A DNA stretch of 64,000 bases, taken from NCBI GenBank assembly GCA_902795215.1, contig CADBKG010000003.1, forward strand, positions 1 through 64,000, written 5' to 3'. Position 1 is the first letter of the stretch. Every line of letters starts with the position of its first letter. Positions 17,601 through 24,457 of the stretch are shown here, one piece after another. The notes under the pieces were generated by a model that was not told the origin of the DNA, did no database searches, and was given only the letters and a program-made list of their open reading frames with translations. The translations under genes were made by a program, and so were the position numbers. This DNA is from an uncultured Erysipelotrichaceae bacterium. GTDB taxonomy: Bacteria; Bacillota_I; Bacilli_A; RF39; UBA660.

Positions 17601-17845
17601 GAAATCCATTCAGCTTTCTTATCTAGTTTCCAAGCCGCATCTCCTTCAGTATCATAATTATCAGTCTGCATGCTTACTTTAAAAACTTCCTGCGTATATA
17701 CTCCTAGTCCTTCTAAAAACTTTTTAGAATAAGTTCTAATTATACTATTTTTAGGTATGCATAATAAAGCAAGTATTAAAAATACACCAATAATACTTGC
17801 TATAATAATATTTTTCTTTTTAGTAAATAACATCTTTATTTTCAT
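14654..17845 (-). CDS. large exported VWA-domain protein with Cys-pair repeats
   Basis: 1063 residues. Residues 12-30 form a signal anchor. A von Willebrand A domain starts near 103 with an intact metal site (VYDISGSM at 108-115) and runs to about 270, followed by a beta-rich stalk and an InlB/Listeria-type repeat near 430-475 (GYKIQELDVKL, MPGHDVHIKGVW). Between about 640 and 850 three units each hold a spaced Cys pair ending IYY/LYY/IYF (YTCKSDILENDTCTKLYY, YSCPDYVSTTCNSIYY, YTCFNTSGVCKDIYF). The C-terminus has a globular domain with NYPVGLLTVPEAYLARYEAG and GVRPVISLIPE. No sortase motif or C-terminal helix. Probably an adhesin; ligand unknown. Start set by TAGGTGTAACAT. Confidence 0.85.
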   Translation of the reverse strand: MKIKMLFTKKKNIIIASIIGVFLILALLCIPKNSIIRTYSKKFLEGLGVYTQEVFKVSMQTDNYDTEGDAAWKLDKKAEWISKNKVKLTLTANTVIMPTKKPKDVILVYDISGSMQDEKMEEVKKDTKNLFTYLFGVSSLDNKVALISFSDSSTILSDLTNDREELETLVDGITVGGNTNYNAAYKNVERILDDYNYDGTRDVSILFLTDGYPNVEANNQVNTFDILKSKYPFIRVDGVQYEMGNSVIKEIIDVSDNQYVAWHSDISEILKNAVLAPYSYNKFLINDYVNTNYFDVSSEDITVNYGSATLQDSKITWNMNNKIKTGQLANMEVILTLKDQYVDQEGFYNTNTHLDINTLVQGINEVNKETNDTPVLNPYHKVYYDTNPPEGCERLKEESEEGYYVFDRVEKKEVSLTCAGYAFHGYKIQELDVKLINDDYFVMPGHDVHIKGVWSRQSIEKSTEGKMATKATLYSQVKYDAENNRSAFEYTRAINDTNKTLAEDETYDVYYYKGGNMDNNVIFGNFCWKMMRTTVTGGVKMIYNGVPVYDLDTNSYSCNNLASAAQIGEARWNTGSESLAYYGYMYNKVYQQTKRTFYASQPILESVYMLDAPKYYYGDTYEYTGGKYKIKNTDESALKTFTSWPDEYNDIKGLYTCKSDILENDTCTKLYYVSDVSDSKMYNLVLEQGRGVPETDITINFGTEYIDNGDGTYTITGIKSLKKSEWNQEYQEIKGMYSCPDYVSTTCNSIYYMSDTNDVQLVHKTITDNFKYSNTFTYDGTNYTLSGTSKTFWDFQDNYMDLNSTHYTCFNTSGVCKDIYFIYFTRENEAWYIKISDGKGIEEAKNDMLYADNVNTTESNIKKYVENWYRNNLDIPVNEASTTKFGDFIEDTIYCNDRTMEDTYGWTENGNMHGYPTWQSLPITSGFRGWGDFRENDLTLTCEHQTDRFSVSDEIGNGKLNYPVGLLTVPEAYLARYEAGNKNSNNYYLKSGSQYMLMNPYYVNTHELAIRTVSTGGQINGTFTWYGTGYGVNGVRPVISLIPEIEYSDGNGSVDYPYIVDVG

Positions 17846-17926
17846 ATGTTACACCTACCATAAGATAAGTTTAACATAATTTATTAATAAAAGCTATACA
17901 AATTTAGTTACTCTTTAACTTAAAAA

Positions 17927-17944
17927 CGTGATATTTAAATCACG
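17927..17944 (-). terminator. intrinsic terminator after the SEDS gene
   Basis: Perfect stem CGTGAT/ATCACG around six A/T bases, with TTTTT following on the minus strand, 9 bases after the stop at 17953. Confidence 0.75.
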
Positions 17945-17952
17945 ATATTTTT

Positions 17953-19092
17953 TTATTCCTCAGCTTTTGCCATATTCCCTTCTATAGATACTCTAAGTGA
18001 TAAGAATATAAGTATAAGTGTATTTATTGTTACACTACCACCATATGATAAAAGCGGTAATGGAACTCCTGTCATAGGTATTAAAGCAAGTATTCCGCCT
18101 AAATTGATAAGTAGATGAAGTATGAACATACAAGCCGTACCATAAGCTATCATTGAACCAGCTAAGTTTTTAGCATTTTTACTTATCTTAAGTAATCTAA
18201 ACACAATAAACAAATATAAAAGTATTATGATTGCTCCAAATATACTACCAAGTTCCTCAACTATTATTGGGAATATAAAGTCAGTATGATCATCTGGTAA
18301 GTACATATATTTTTGAGTGCTACCACCAAGTCCTACACCAAAAAGGCCACCATTATTTATAGCTATCATTCCATTACATACTTGATAACCTGTTTTTTCT
18401 ATATATCTATCACAAGGATTTTTATAGGTTAATCTATCTGTTTGTTCACTATTTAAAAGATTCCCACCAAACATCATAAGAAGTGCTACTAAAACAATCA
18501 AAGATGTACCTGCTAGCTTAAACCACTTAACATCGGTATCTTTTTTATTATAAGGAACAACCATAAATAACATATATACAAGTATTCCAATAATAGCAGC
18601 AGTTCCTAAATCAGGTTGTTTAAATACTAAAAATACAACTACAAGTGAAGCTATAAGTGGTCTTACGTAATAAAATCTTTTATCGCTTTTTACATTAATA
18701 TCAAAGAAACATGCTAAATATAAAATAATAGCAGTTTTAGCAAATTCACTTGGTTGAACAGTAATTGGCCCAAGTGCAAACCAACTTTTCGCACCATTGA
18801 TAATAGAACCATAAATAATTAATAATCCAAGCATTCCAACAACACAAATAAAAATAAGCGAATATATTTTTTTATATTTTTTAATAGGTATTTTAATAAT
18901 TAAACCAATCCCTAAAATAAAAGTCATAATCATGAATAATAATTGCCTTGTAAAGAAGTGATAAGGACTTGTTTCATATCTAAGTACTGCAGATACACTA
19001 GAACTAGAAAAAACCATAACAAGGCCTATAATACAAAGTATTATGCTTGCAAAAAATAATGGTTTATCCATATACTTATATAACTTCCTCAT
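17953..19092 (-). CDS. SEDS family peptidoglycan polymerase (FtsW/RodA/SpoVE)
   Basis: About 379 residues with ten membrane helices. Family motifs: GLVMVFSSSS near the start, NGAKSWFALGPITVQPSEFAK (catalytic loop region), FKQPDLGTAAI, DHTDFIFPIIVEELG and GVPLPLLSYGGS near the end. SEDS proteins polymerise lipid II with a partner class B PBP. The sequence looks FtsW-like, but FtsW, SpoVE and RodA cannot be separated here and no PBP is adjacent. ATG at 19092 is preferred, with GGTGA upstream; ATG 19104 is possible. Confidence 0.9.
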   Translation of the reverse strand: MRKLYKYMDKPLFFASIILCIIGLVMVFSSSSVSAVLRYETSPYHFFTRQLLFMIMTFILGIGLIIKIPIKKYKKIYSLIFICVVGMLGLLIIYGSIINGAKSWFALGPITVQPSEFAKTAIILYLACFFDINVKSDKRFYYVRPLIASLVVVFLVFKQPDLGTAAIIGILVYMLFMVVPYNKKDTDVKWFKLAGTSLIVLVALLMMFGGNLLNSEQTDRLTYKNPCDRYIEKTGYQVCNGMIAINNGGLFGVGLGGSTQKYMYLPDDHTDFIFPIIVEELGSIFGAIIILLYLFIVFRLLKISKNAKNLAGSMIAYGTACMFILHLLINLGGILALIPMTGVPLPLLSYGGSVTINTLILIFLSLRVSIEGNMAKAEE

Positions 19093-19140
19093 ATTATTCA
19101 CCATCTTAATATTATCACAAATACATCCAAAAGCACATAA

Positions 19141-19168
19141 AAAAAGGCGTTTTATACACCTTTTTTAC
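19141..19168 (-). terminator. intrinsic terminator after gpmA
   Basis: On the minus strand AAAAAAGGTG and CGCCTTTTTT fold around a TATAAAA loop, immediately after the gpmA stop at 19174. Confidence 0.7.
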
Positions 19169-19173
19169 ATATT

Positions 19174-19851
19174 TTATGATTGTTTTTCAAAACTTTTATC
19201 ATTTAAATTATATTTATAAATAATAGGTACTCCAGTTGGTATTTCAAGATATACTATGTCTTCATCACTAATATTTTCTATATATTTTATTAATGCTCTT
19301 AAACTATTACCATGCGCCACCACTAAAACGTTTTTGTTAGATTCTAAATCAAGTTTTATTTTTTCTTCATAATATGGTACTACTCTATTACAAGTATCTT
19401 CTAAACTTTCTCCTAGTGGTAATAAATTTTCATCAACATCTTCATATAATGGATCAAATTTAGGATTTCTTTTATCATCTTCTTCTAAAAGTAATGGCCT
19501 AACAGCATAACTTCTTCTCCAAATCTCTACTTGCTCTTTACCATATTTTTTGCGCATTTCATCTTTATTCAATCCTTGCAAAGCTCCATAATGTCTTTCG
19601 TTTAATTGCCAAGCTTTTACTATTTCATCTGGTTTATTTATGCTTTCAAGCACTAAATCAAGTGTATGCTGCGCTCTTTTTAGATATGATGTATATGCAA
19701 CGTTAAAATTTATATTTTTTTCTTTTAAAAATTTACCAGCTTCTTTAGCTTCTTCTATACCTTTTTCGGATAATTCAACATCAGTCCAACCAGTAAATCT
19801 ATTTTCTTTATTCCACTCGCTTTCTCCATGTCTAATTAAAACTAAATACAT
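19174..19851 (-). CDS. gpmA: 2,3-bisphosphoglycerate-dependent phosphoglycerate mutase
   Basis: 225 residues. Interconverts 3- and 2-phosphoglycerate in glycolysis. The phosphohistidine motif LIRHGESEWNKENRFTGWTD is at residues 5-24, NERHYGALQG at about 85, and the second catalytic His in VVAHGNSLRAL. Complete and typical of the dPGM branch. The DUF3006 gene ends 7 bases upstream, so it is co-transcribed with the hydrolase pair; no metabolic link to them is evident. Confidence 0.96.
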   Translation of the reverse strand: MYLVLIRHGESEWNKENRFTGWTDVELSEKGIEEAKEAGKFLKEKNINFNVAYTSYLKRAQHTLDLVLESINKPDEIVKAWQLNERHYGALQGLNKDEMRKKYGKEQVEIWRRSYAVRPLLLEEDDKRNPKFDPLYEDVDENLLPLGESLEDTCNRVVPYYEEKIKLDLESNKNVLVVAHGNSLRALIKYIENISDEDIVYLEIPTGVPIIYKYNLNDKSFEKQS

Positions 19852-19857
19852 TCCTCT

Positions 19858-20079
19858 TCAATCTCCTCCTTTTAGTCTTTCAAATTTTGCTTTTATATCT
19901 TTTTCTCTTTTAGATTTTGTTTCATTATCTAAAGTATATTCTTTATTTTGATATTTTAAAGCATCTCCTTCTTTTACTTTAGGAAGTAAATCCTTTTCTA
20001 CGTTTTTCATCTTCTTAGTGCTTAAATCCTGTAAAACTACGATATCTCCTTCAATTCTATCTACTACATACTTTTTCAT
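19858..20079 (-). CDS. DUF3006 domain protein
   Basis: 73 residues. Core KKYVVDRIEGDIVVLQD and VKEGDALKYQNKEY fit DUF3006, a small beta-barrel-like domain usually encoded next to ComEC-like metallo-beta-lactamase hydrolases, as here. The C-terminus is a charged helix (KSKREKDIKAKFERL). Its first base overlaps the stop of the upstream hydrolase gene, indicating coupled translation. Function unknown. Confidence 0.85.
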   Translation of the reverse strand: MKKYVVDRIEGDIVVLQDLSTKKMKNVEKDLLPKVKEGDALKYQNKEYTLDNETKSKREKDIKAKFERLKGGD

Positions 20080-21014
20080 TAGCTACCTCCATTCGTATCA
20101 GTATTTATTGTATTAAAGTTTATATTTACACCATCTGTTTGGCATATTATTGTTCCGTTTTCATCTGTTCTATAAATAGTTATATTTTTATTTTTAAGTT
20201 TATTTAAAGTTGATGGATGCGGATGATGATATGAATTATTTTTACCAACTTCTATAACTGCATATTTTGGATCAACTTTATTTAAAAATCCTAGCGTTGT
20301 TGCATAACTAGAACCATGGTGTCCAAGTTTTAAAACATCCGCTTTTATATCTTGCTCTAAAATTGATTTTTCCGTTTTACTTTCTGCATCACCCATAAAT
20401 AAAAATTTAACATTTCCATAAGTAAGTTTTAATACTATCGATGAATCATTTAAATTAGCGCTGTTATCCTCTGTATATAAAACATCTATAACAGCATTAT
20501 TAAGCGTAAATGTTTCACCAATTTTAGGAATTTCAAACTTTAATTGTTTTGCATCAAGTGCATCTAATACTTCTTCAAAAGTAATTGTTGTTGTATAAGC
20601 ATCAGGCATATAAAAATGTCCTACTTCAAAGTTTTTAATAATATCATCCATACCACCAATATGATCTTCATGAGCATGCGTTCCTATAACATATTCAAAC
20701 CTAGTTATTCCAAGACTTTTAAAATACTCTACAAGCTTTTTACCATCTTCATTATTACCAGCATCTATAATCATATTTTTGCCGTTATCTCTTATCAGTA
20801 TTGAATCAGCTTGACCAACATCTAAAAACTCTACTTCTAAATTTCCAGATGTACTAACTGGAACTACTGTACTTTCTTCTTCACTAAAAGCTGCAGATAA
20901 GCTTAAACCGTATTTGTTGTAATAGCATATTGCAAATAATATTAAAACAATAATTACTTTTAATTTATCTATATTAAATTTTCTTTTCCTTCTTCTTCGT
21001 CTTCTATATGCCAT
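20079..21014 (-). CDS. ComEC/Rec2-related metallo-beta-lactamase fold hydrolase, membrane-anchored
   Basis: 311 residues. An Arg/Lys-rich N-terminus and one helix (about 17-35) put the enzyme outside the cell. The MBL fold starts at VEFLDVGQADSILI; metal ligands are in THAHEDHIGG, FLFMGDAE and LKLGHHGSS, and YHHPHPS follows. This is the soluble hydrolase domain found at the C-terminus of ComEC, here freestanding. Such enzymes cut phosphodiesters, possibly extracellular DNA; no ComEC channel gene is nearby. Confidence 0.9.
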   Translation of the reverse strand: MAYRRRRRRKRKFNIDKLKVIIVLILFAICYYNKYGLSLSAAFSEEESTVVPVSTSGNLEVEFLDVGQADSILIRDNGKNMIIDAGNNEDGKKLVEYFKSLGITRFEYVIGTHAHEDHIGGMDDIIKNFEVGHFYMPDAYTTTITFEEVLDALDAKQLKFEIPKIGETFTLNNAVIDVLYTEDNSANLNDSSIVLKLTYGNVKFLFMGDAESKTEKSILEQDIKADVLKLGHHGSSYATTLGFLNKVDPKYAVIEVGKNNSYHHPHPSTLNKLKNKNITIYRTDENGTIICQTDGVNINFNTINTDTNGGS

Positions 21015-21064
21015 CTACCCACCTACCATCTAATAAAAGTATATCAAAAATCAAAACAAAATAA

Positions 21065-21088
21065 AAGACCTTCAAATTATAAGGTCTT
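21065..21088 (-). terminator. intrinsic terminator after the 285-aa hypothetical gene
   Basis: Perfect 8-bp stem AAGACCTT/AAGGTCTT around an 8-base loop; on the minus strand TTTTATTTTG follows. It overlaps the last codons of the gene ending at 21077. Confidence 0.7.
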
Positions 21089-21934
21089 ACTTTCTTCATT
21101 ATAAATTGCTTCTTTTAAGTATTTATTATATTCAAACATTGTTTTAACTTTATCCGCTTGTATATACATAATAACACTAGGTTTTAAACCTTCAACATAT
21201 TTTCTAAAATCAACTATATCAGGTTTAATACCTCTTTTTCTAGCATCTAACACATAACCATATATTACTTCTGATAAATAACTATGATAAGAACCTCCAC
21301 TATCATGTATATAAGCAATGCCACCTTCTTTTAACATAAAAGGTAAATCATCACTAGTTTTAGATAATATTTCAGGATGCTCTTTAACCATATCTTTAAA
21401 TAATTCTTCTTGTTTTTTGGTAGCAAATCTAAATATATAACCATCACTAGAAGGACTAGTTCGCATTTTAAATTCACCAGTTTTTCGATTTAATATATTT
21501 TCGTGCTTACATGCCGCTTTAAACTCTTTATTTAAATCAAGTATATCACATGCTGCATCTTCATAATTATCTCTACTTATTGGTATATATGCCTTAGAAT
21601 AAGTTCTAATACTAGCATTTTTACTATATATCCAAGGATTCCTTTTATAGGCTTTAAAATCCAAACAATAAGAACTAGTTTTATCCATTATACTCTTTTT
21701 AAGCTCATTAAGTCTTAAACTAGTTTCATCAACATTTACTAAGTTATTATATATAAAATCCCTAGGATGATTTCTAATGGTTTCAGCATTACTTATTTTA
21801 ACTACTCCATCTACTTTATCATATTCATATACAATATCTCCATCGTTATATAAAAATAACTTATCATATATATTATTAAGTGTCCCTTCTATAGTATTAT
21901 TTTCACTATATTCTTCTTGTAAATATTTACTCAT
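21077..21934 (-). CDS. hypothetical protein, no recognised domain
   Basis: 285 residues from ATG 21934, chosen because GGAGGGTTTT sits directly before it; an in-frame ATG nine codons upstream has none. Soluble, mixed charge, no signal or membrane helix. Notable stretches are NPWIYSKNASIRTYSKAYIPI, TGEFKMRTSPSSDGYIFRF and YIHDSGGSYHSYLSEVIYGY. I do not recognise a family. It lies between dinD and the ComEC-like gene, same strand, with its own terminator. Confidence 0.7.
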   Translation of the reverse strand: MSKYLQEEYSENNTIEGTLNNIYDKLFLYNDGDIVYEYDKVDGVVKISNAETIRNHPRDFIYNNLVNVDETSLRLNELKKSIMDKTSSYCLDFKAYKRNPWIYSKNASIRTYSKAYIPISRDNYEDAACDILDLNKEFKAACKHENILNRKTGEFKMRTSPSSDGYIFRFATKKQEELFKDMVKEHPEILSKTSDDLPFMLKEGGIAYIHDSGGSYHSYLSEVIYGYVLDARKRGIKPDIVDFRKYVEGLKPSVIMYIQADKVKTMFEYNKYLKEAIYNEESKTL

Positions 21935-21991
21935 AAAACCCTCCAGATTAGATAATATCATACCATAATTAATAAAATAAAAAAAGGAAAA

Positions 21992-22816
21992 TTAATCATT
22001 TAGTTTAACCATTTTATTTTCTTTTTCAATTTCTTTTAGACTTTTGTTAGGAGTTGGCATATCTTCTGGCATAGTTCCACCAAGATCTTTTATTGTTTCT
22101 CTAACTTTTTTTCCAACTTTATAATGTGTATCATTAACATTATTTTCACCCTCAATATTATCATTTTTTAATTTTTCATCAGTTTGAGTAATTCTAAACA
22201 GATTAGCAGCAAGTTCAGTACTACCCATATTATCTAAGATATCTTCTCTATATCTAAGCCCTTTTCTTTTAGCAATATCGTCTGCAGTTTCTCCATTATA
22301 TAACCCTTTATATCCAGCATTATGAAATTTATCAAAATTTTTAACTCCTGCTTTCTTAGCAGTTTGATTAAGTGAGTAATTACCTTTCCTGGTTAAGTTT
22401 CTTTGATATAATCTCTTTTCATCTTCAGATAATAAACTATATTCTTTTTCAGTTAATTCCATTTTTCTAGTTTGTACTGCAAAATAAGTTTGTGCTTCTG
22501 CAACTACCTTTTTTCTAGAATCTGCGTTTTGTGCAATTAAATAACAAGCATAACGCGAGAGTTTATAATCTTCTACTTTTCTGCTAGCTCCTTTAGCTAT
22601 CTCTATCATTTTGCCGACATTGGCAAAATGATCTGAGACCAAATTTCCGCTATTCTTACAAGCTATTATTGCTTTTTCTATTACATCGTTGAATCTTCTC
22701 CATTGTGTATATTCTAGTACCTGTTTTAATTCCCTAGCATCCCAATGTTCTTTTCCTTCTTCATCTATATGTTTTATGTTTTCAAATACATTTATATTTA
22801 CATCTATTTCATACAT
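21992..22816 (-). CDS. dinD: DinD-like DNA damage-inducible protein (BRO-N type)
   Basis: About 274 residues. Aligns along its whole length with E. coli DinD as I recall it: HWDARELKQVLEYTQWRRF, LSRYACYLIAQNADSRK, AQTYFAVQTRKMEL, NAGYKGLYNGETADDIAKRKG, MGSTELAANLFRITQTDEKL and GGTMPEDMPTPNKS all correspond. E. coli DinD inhibits RecA strand exchange in vitro. ATG at 22816 is preferred (AAGGA eight bases away). Residues near 60-68 (SDHFANVGKM) are encoded by a near-perfect palindrome (22605-22632), absent as sequence from E. coli DinD. No LexA-like box is visible upstream. Confidence 0.93.
   Translation of the reverse strand: MYEIDVNINVFENIKHIDEEGKEHWDARELKQVLEYTQWRRFNDVIEKAIIACKNSGNLVSDHFANVGKMIEIAKGASRKVEDYKLSRYACYLIAQNADSRKKVVAEAQTYFAVQTRKMELTEKEYSLLSEDEKRLYQRNLTRKGNYSLNQTAKKAGVKNFDKFHNAGYKGLYNGETADDIAKRKGLRYREDILDNMGSTELAANLFRITQTDEKLKNDNIEGENNVNDTHYKVGKKVRETIKDLGGTMPEDMPTPNKSLKEIEKENKMVKLND
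22605..22632. repeat. palindrome inside dinD
   Basis: Perfect 11-bp inverted repeat ATCATTTTGCC/GGCAAAATGAT with a 6-base centre, within the coding sequence. Confidence 0.85.
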
Positions 22817-22860
22817 TTTCATCTTCCTTTCTATTGTAGTAATATATTCTTAAAAAAACA

Positions 22861-22906
22861 CCCTCTATTAATATTATACAAGATAGATTTCATTTTTCTC
22901 AAAAAA
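22861..22906 (-). repeat. copy 1 of a 46-bp dispersed promoter-bearing repeat
   Basis: Matches 46261-46306 at 43 of 46 positions in the same orientation. It contains the putative dinD promoter. Confidence 0.85.
22873..22902 (-). promoter_or_regulatory. putative dinD promoter
   Basis: On the minus strand TTGAGA (22902-22897) and TATAAT (22878-22873) with an 18-base spacer, about 57 bases before the dinD start. Confidence 0.6.
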
Positions 22907-22977
22907 ACACTCAATTTACTAAAATTTTAGCAATATTTTTTCTAAATGTTATCAAAAACAATTTATTGCATAAAAAA

Positions 22978-22999
22978 AGAAGGATTACTTTTTCCTTCT
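22978..22999 (-). terminator. intrinsic terminator overlapping the end of the VPITG surface gene
   Basis: AGAAGGA/TCCTTCT stem around about 8 bases, with a T-run beyond on the minus strand. The stem is built from the last codons (basic tail) of the gene ending at 22985. Confidence 0.75.
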
Positions 23000-24337
23000 A
23001 ATTAGCATATAAACAGCTACGCCAATTACTCCAAATAATACACCAGCTAGGAGAATCATCCATAATTTAATACTTTTACCTGTAATTGGTACATCAACAT
23101 TCATTTTATCAATTATAGTAGCTTTTTCTACTGTTAGATTCAATGTATAATTTACTGCACCGTTTTCGCTAGTAGCAGTTATTTTTGTTGTTCCTTCCTT
23201 TAAACCAACTATATTATTACCATCCATTTTAGCAACTGATGTATCATCAACTTTATAAGTTAATTTATCACCTGATTTTATAGTATTAAATAAAGTACTA
23301 AAATCTAGTTTATCATTTACTTTAATAGTTTTAGTTCCATCGAAGAAGATATTTATCTGAGCATTGACATTAGATTTCATATTGATATCAGCATACGTAT
23401 ATATCCATGAATTAGGATCTTCGGCTTCACTTATATTGGTAAATAATTCATTAGTTTGATTCTCTGAGTTAATCTTATGATAATCAATTTTATCATTTTT
23501 AGGATTATAAACATTTATTGTAGAATTTTTCCCAGAAGCAATATTTATTATTTTTCCAGTATGATTATTTAAATCAAGCGTAACTTCCGTTGCACCAAGA
23601 CCTCCTATTTTAGAATTATTTATATTCCCTTTTGCACTATTTAATTGGAAAAAACCATCAACATTTAAATTATCAAAATCTATATTAGAATCTGGATCAT
23701 TAGCAGAACCCGCAGAATTCATATCAATTCTATTTGCAGTTACATTTTTTAATTTATATTCTGTACCACTTGATACTCCGATTCGACTTACCTTAGTATC
23801 TTTTACATCTATATTTCCTTGTAATGAAATATTAAATATTTCTGATGATTCAACAGCTAAATTTGGGCTTGCATTCCCATTATTTAACAAAACAGAACCA
23901 ACTTTAACATTTTTAAGTTTTACATTATTTGCATATGGAGATAAAGTACCAGTATAATATCCTGCTGCACCTTCATCTACCCAGTAATCTTTAACAATAA
24001 AATCATTAATATTAATTTCTTTTGCATACATCTCTAACGTAGAATTTAAAACAATTGTTGCATTATTTCCATTTATTGTTAATGATGCTAAGTCTTGATA
24101 TTCACTTGAAACATTTAAATGATGCTCATTTATTGTATATGTTCCAGTATCGGTAATATTTATTGTCACTGTATCGTTATCATAGTGAGTACCTCTAGCT
24201 TCTAACTCTGCAAGCACAGTTTCTAGTTCTGTATATTCACATCCGTTTTTACATACATTATAAGTTGTATTTGTAGCATTAACTAACATTGGAACACAAA
24301 ATATAATAGTTAATAATAAATATTTTATTCTTTTCAT
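22985..24337 (-). CDS. VPITG-anchored surface protein with beta-helix and Big_2 domains
   Basis: 450 residues. Signal peptide (1-21); a family header TYNVCKNGCEYTELETVL; a right-handed beta-helix-like region of Asn-rich short strands (about 50-300) like pectate-lyase-fold adhesins; a bacterial Ig-like domain (DKLDFSTLF...VAKMDGNNIVGLKEGTTKI); then VPITG, a hydrophobic helix and RRKK. The tail is laid out like a sortase sorting signal with V in place of L. Paralogues are at 42263-43444 and 63394-63999. Likely cell-wall attached; ligand unknown. Confidence 0.85.
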   Translation of the reverse strand: MKRIKYLLLTIIFCVPMLVNATNTTYNVCKNGCEYTELETVLAELEARGTHYDNDTVTINITDTGTYTINEHHLNVSSEYQDLASLTINGNNATIVLNSTLEMYAKEININDFIVKDYWVDEGAAGYYTGTLSPYANNVKLKNVKVGSVLLNNGNASPNLAVESSEIFNISLQGNIDVKDTKVSRIGVSSGTEYKLKNVTANRIDMNSAGSANDPDSNIDFDNLNVDGFFQLNSAKGNINNSKIGGLGATEVTLDLNNHTGKIINIASGKNSTINVYNPKNDKIDYHKINSENQTNELFTNISEAEDPNSWIYTYADINMKSNVNAQINIFFDGTKTIKVNDKLDFSTLFNTIKSGDKLTYKVDDTSVAKMDGNNIVGLKEGTTKITATSENGAVNYTLNLTVEKATIIDKMNVDVPITGKSIKLWMILLAGVLFGVIGVAVYMLIRRKK

Positions 24338-24360
24338 ATAATACCTACCTTCTACACTTA

Positions 24361-24389
24361 ATTATAACTACTTATTATTAAACTAGCAA
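24361..24389 (-). promoter_or_regulatory. promoter of the VPITG surface gene at 22985-24337
   Basis: On the minus strand TTGCTA (24389-24384) and TATAAT (24366-24361), 17-base spacer, about 23 bases before the start. Two ACGTAAA boxes 11 bases apart lie just upstream (about 24410-24428) and could be an operator. Confidence 0.65.
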
Positions 24390-24439
24390 TAATTATGAAA
24401 CTTATTTTACGTTTATTTACGTTATAATTACATAAAAAA

Positions 24440-24457
24440 GGCCTCTTAAAAGAAGCC
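24440..24457 (-). terminator. intrinsic terminator of polC
   Basis: On the minus strand GGCTTCTT and AAGAGGCC (one G-T pair) fold around a very short loop, then TTTTTTATG. It overlaps the final codons of polC. Confidence 0.7.

Noticed and set aside
22823-22984. LexA/SOS box upstream of dinD
   Set aside because: No CGAAC-N4-GTTCG-like sequence in the gap; the name dinD should not imply SOS control here.
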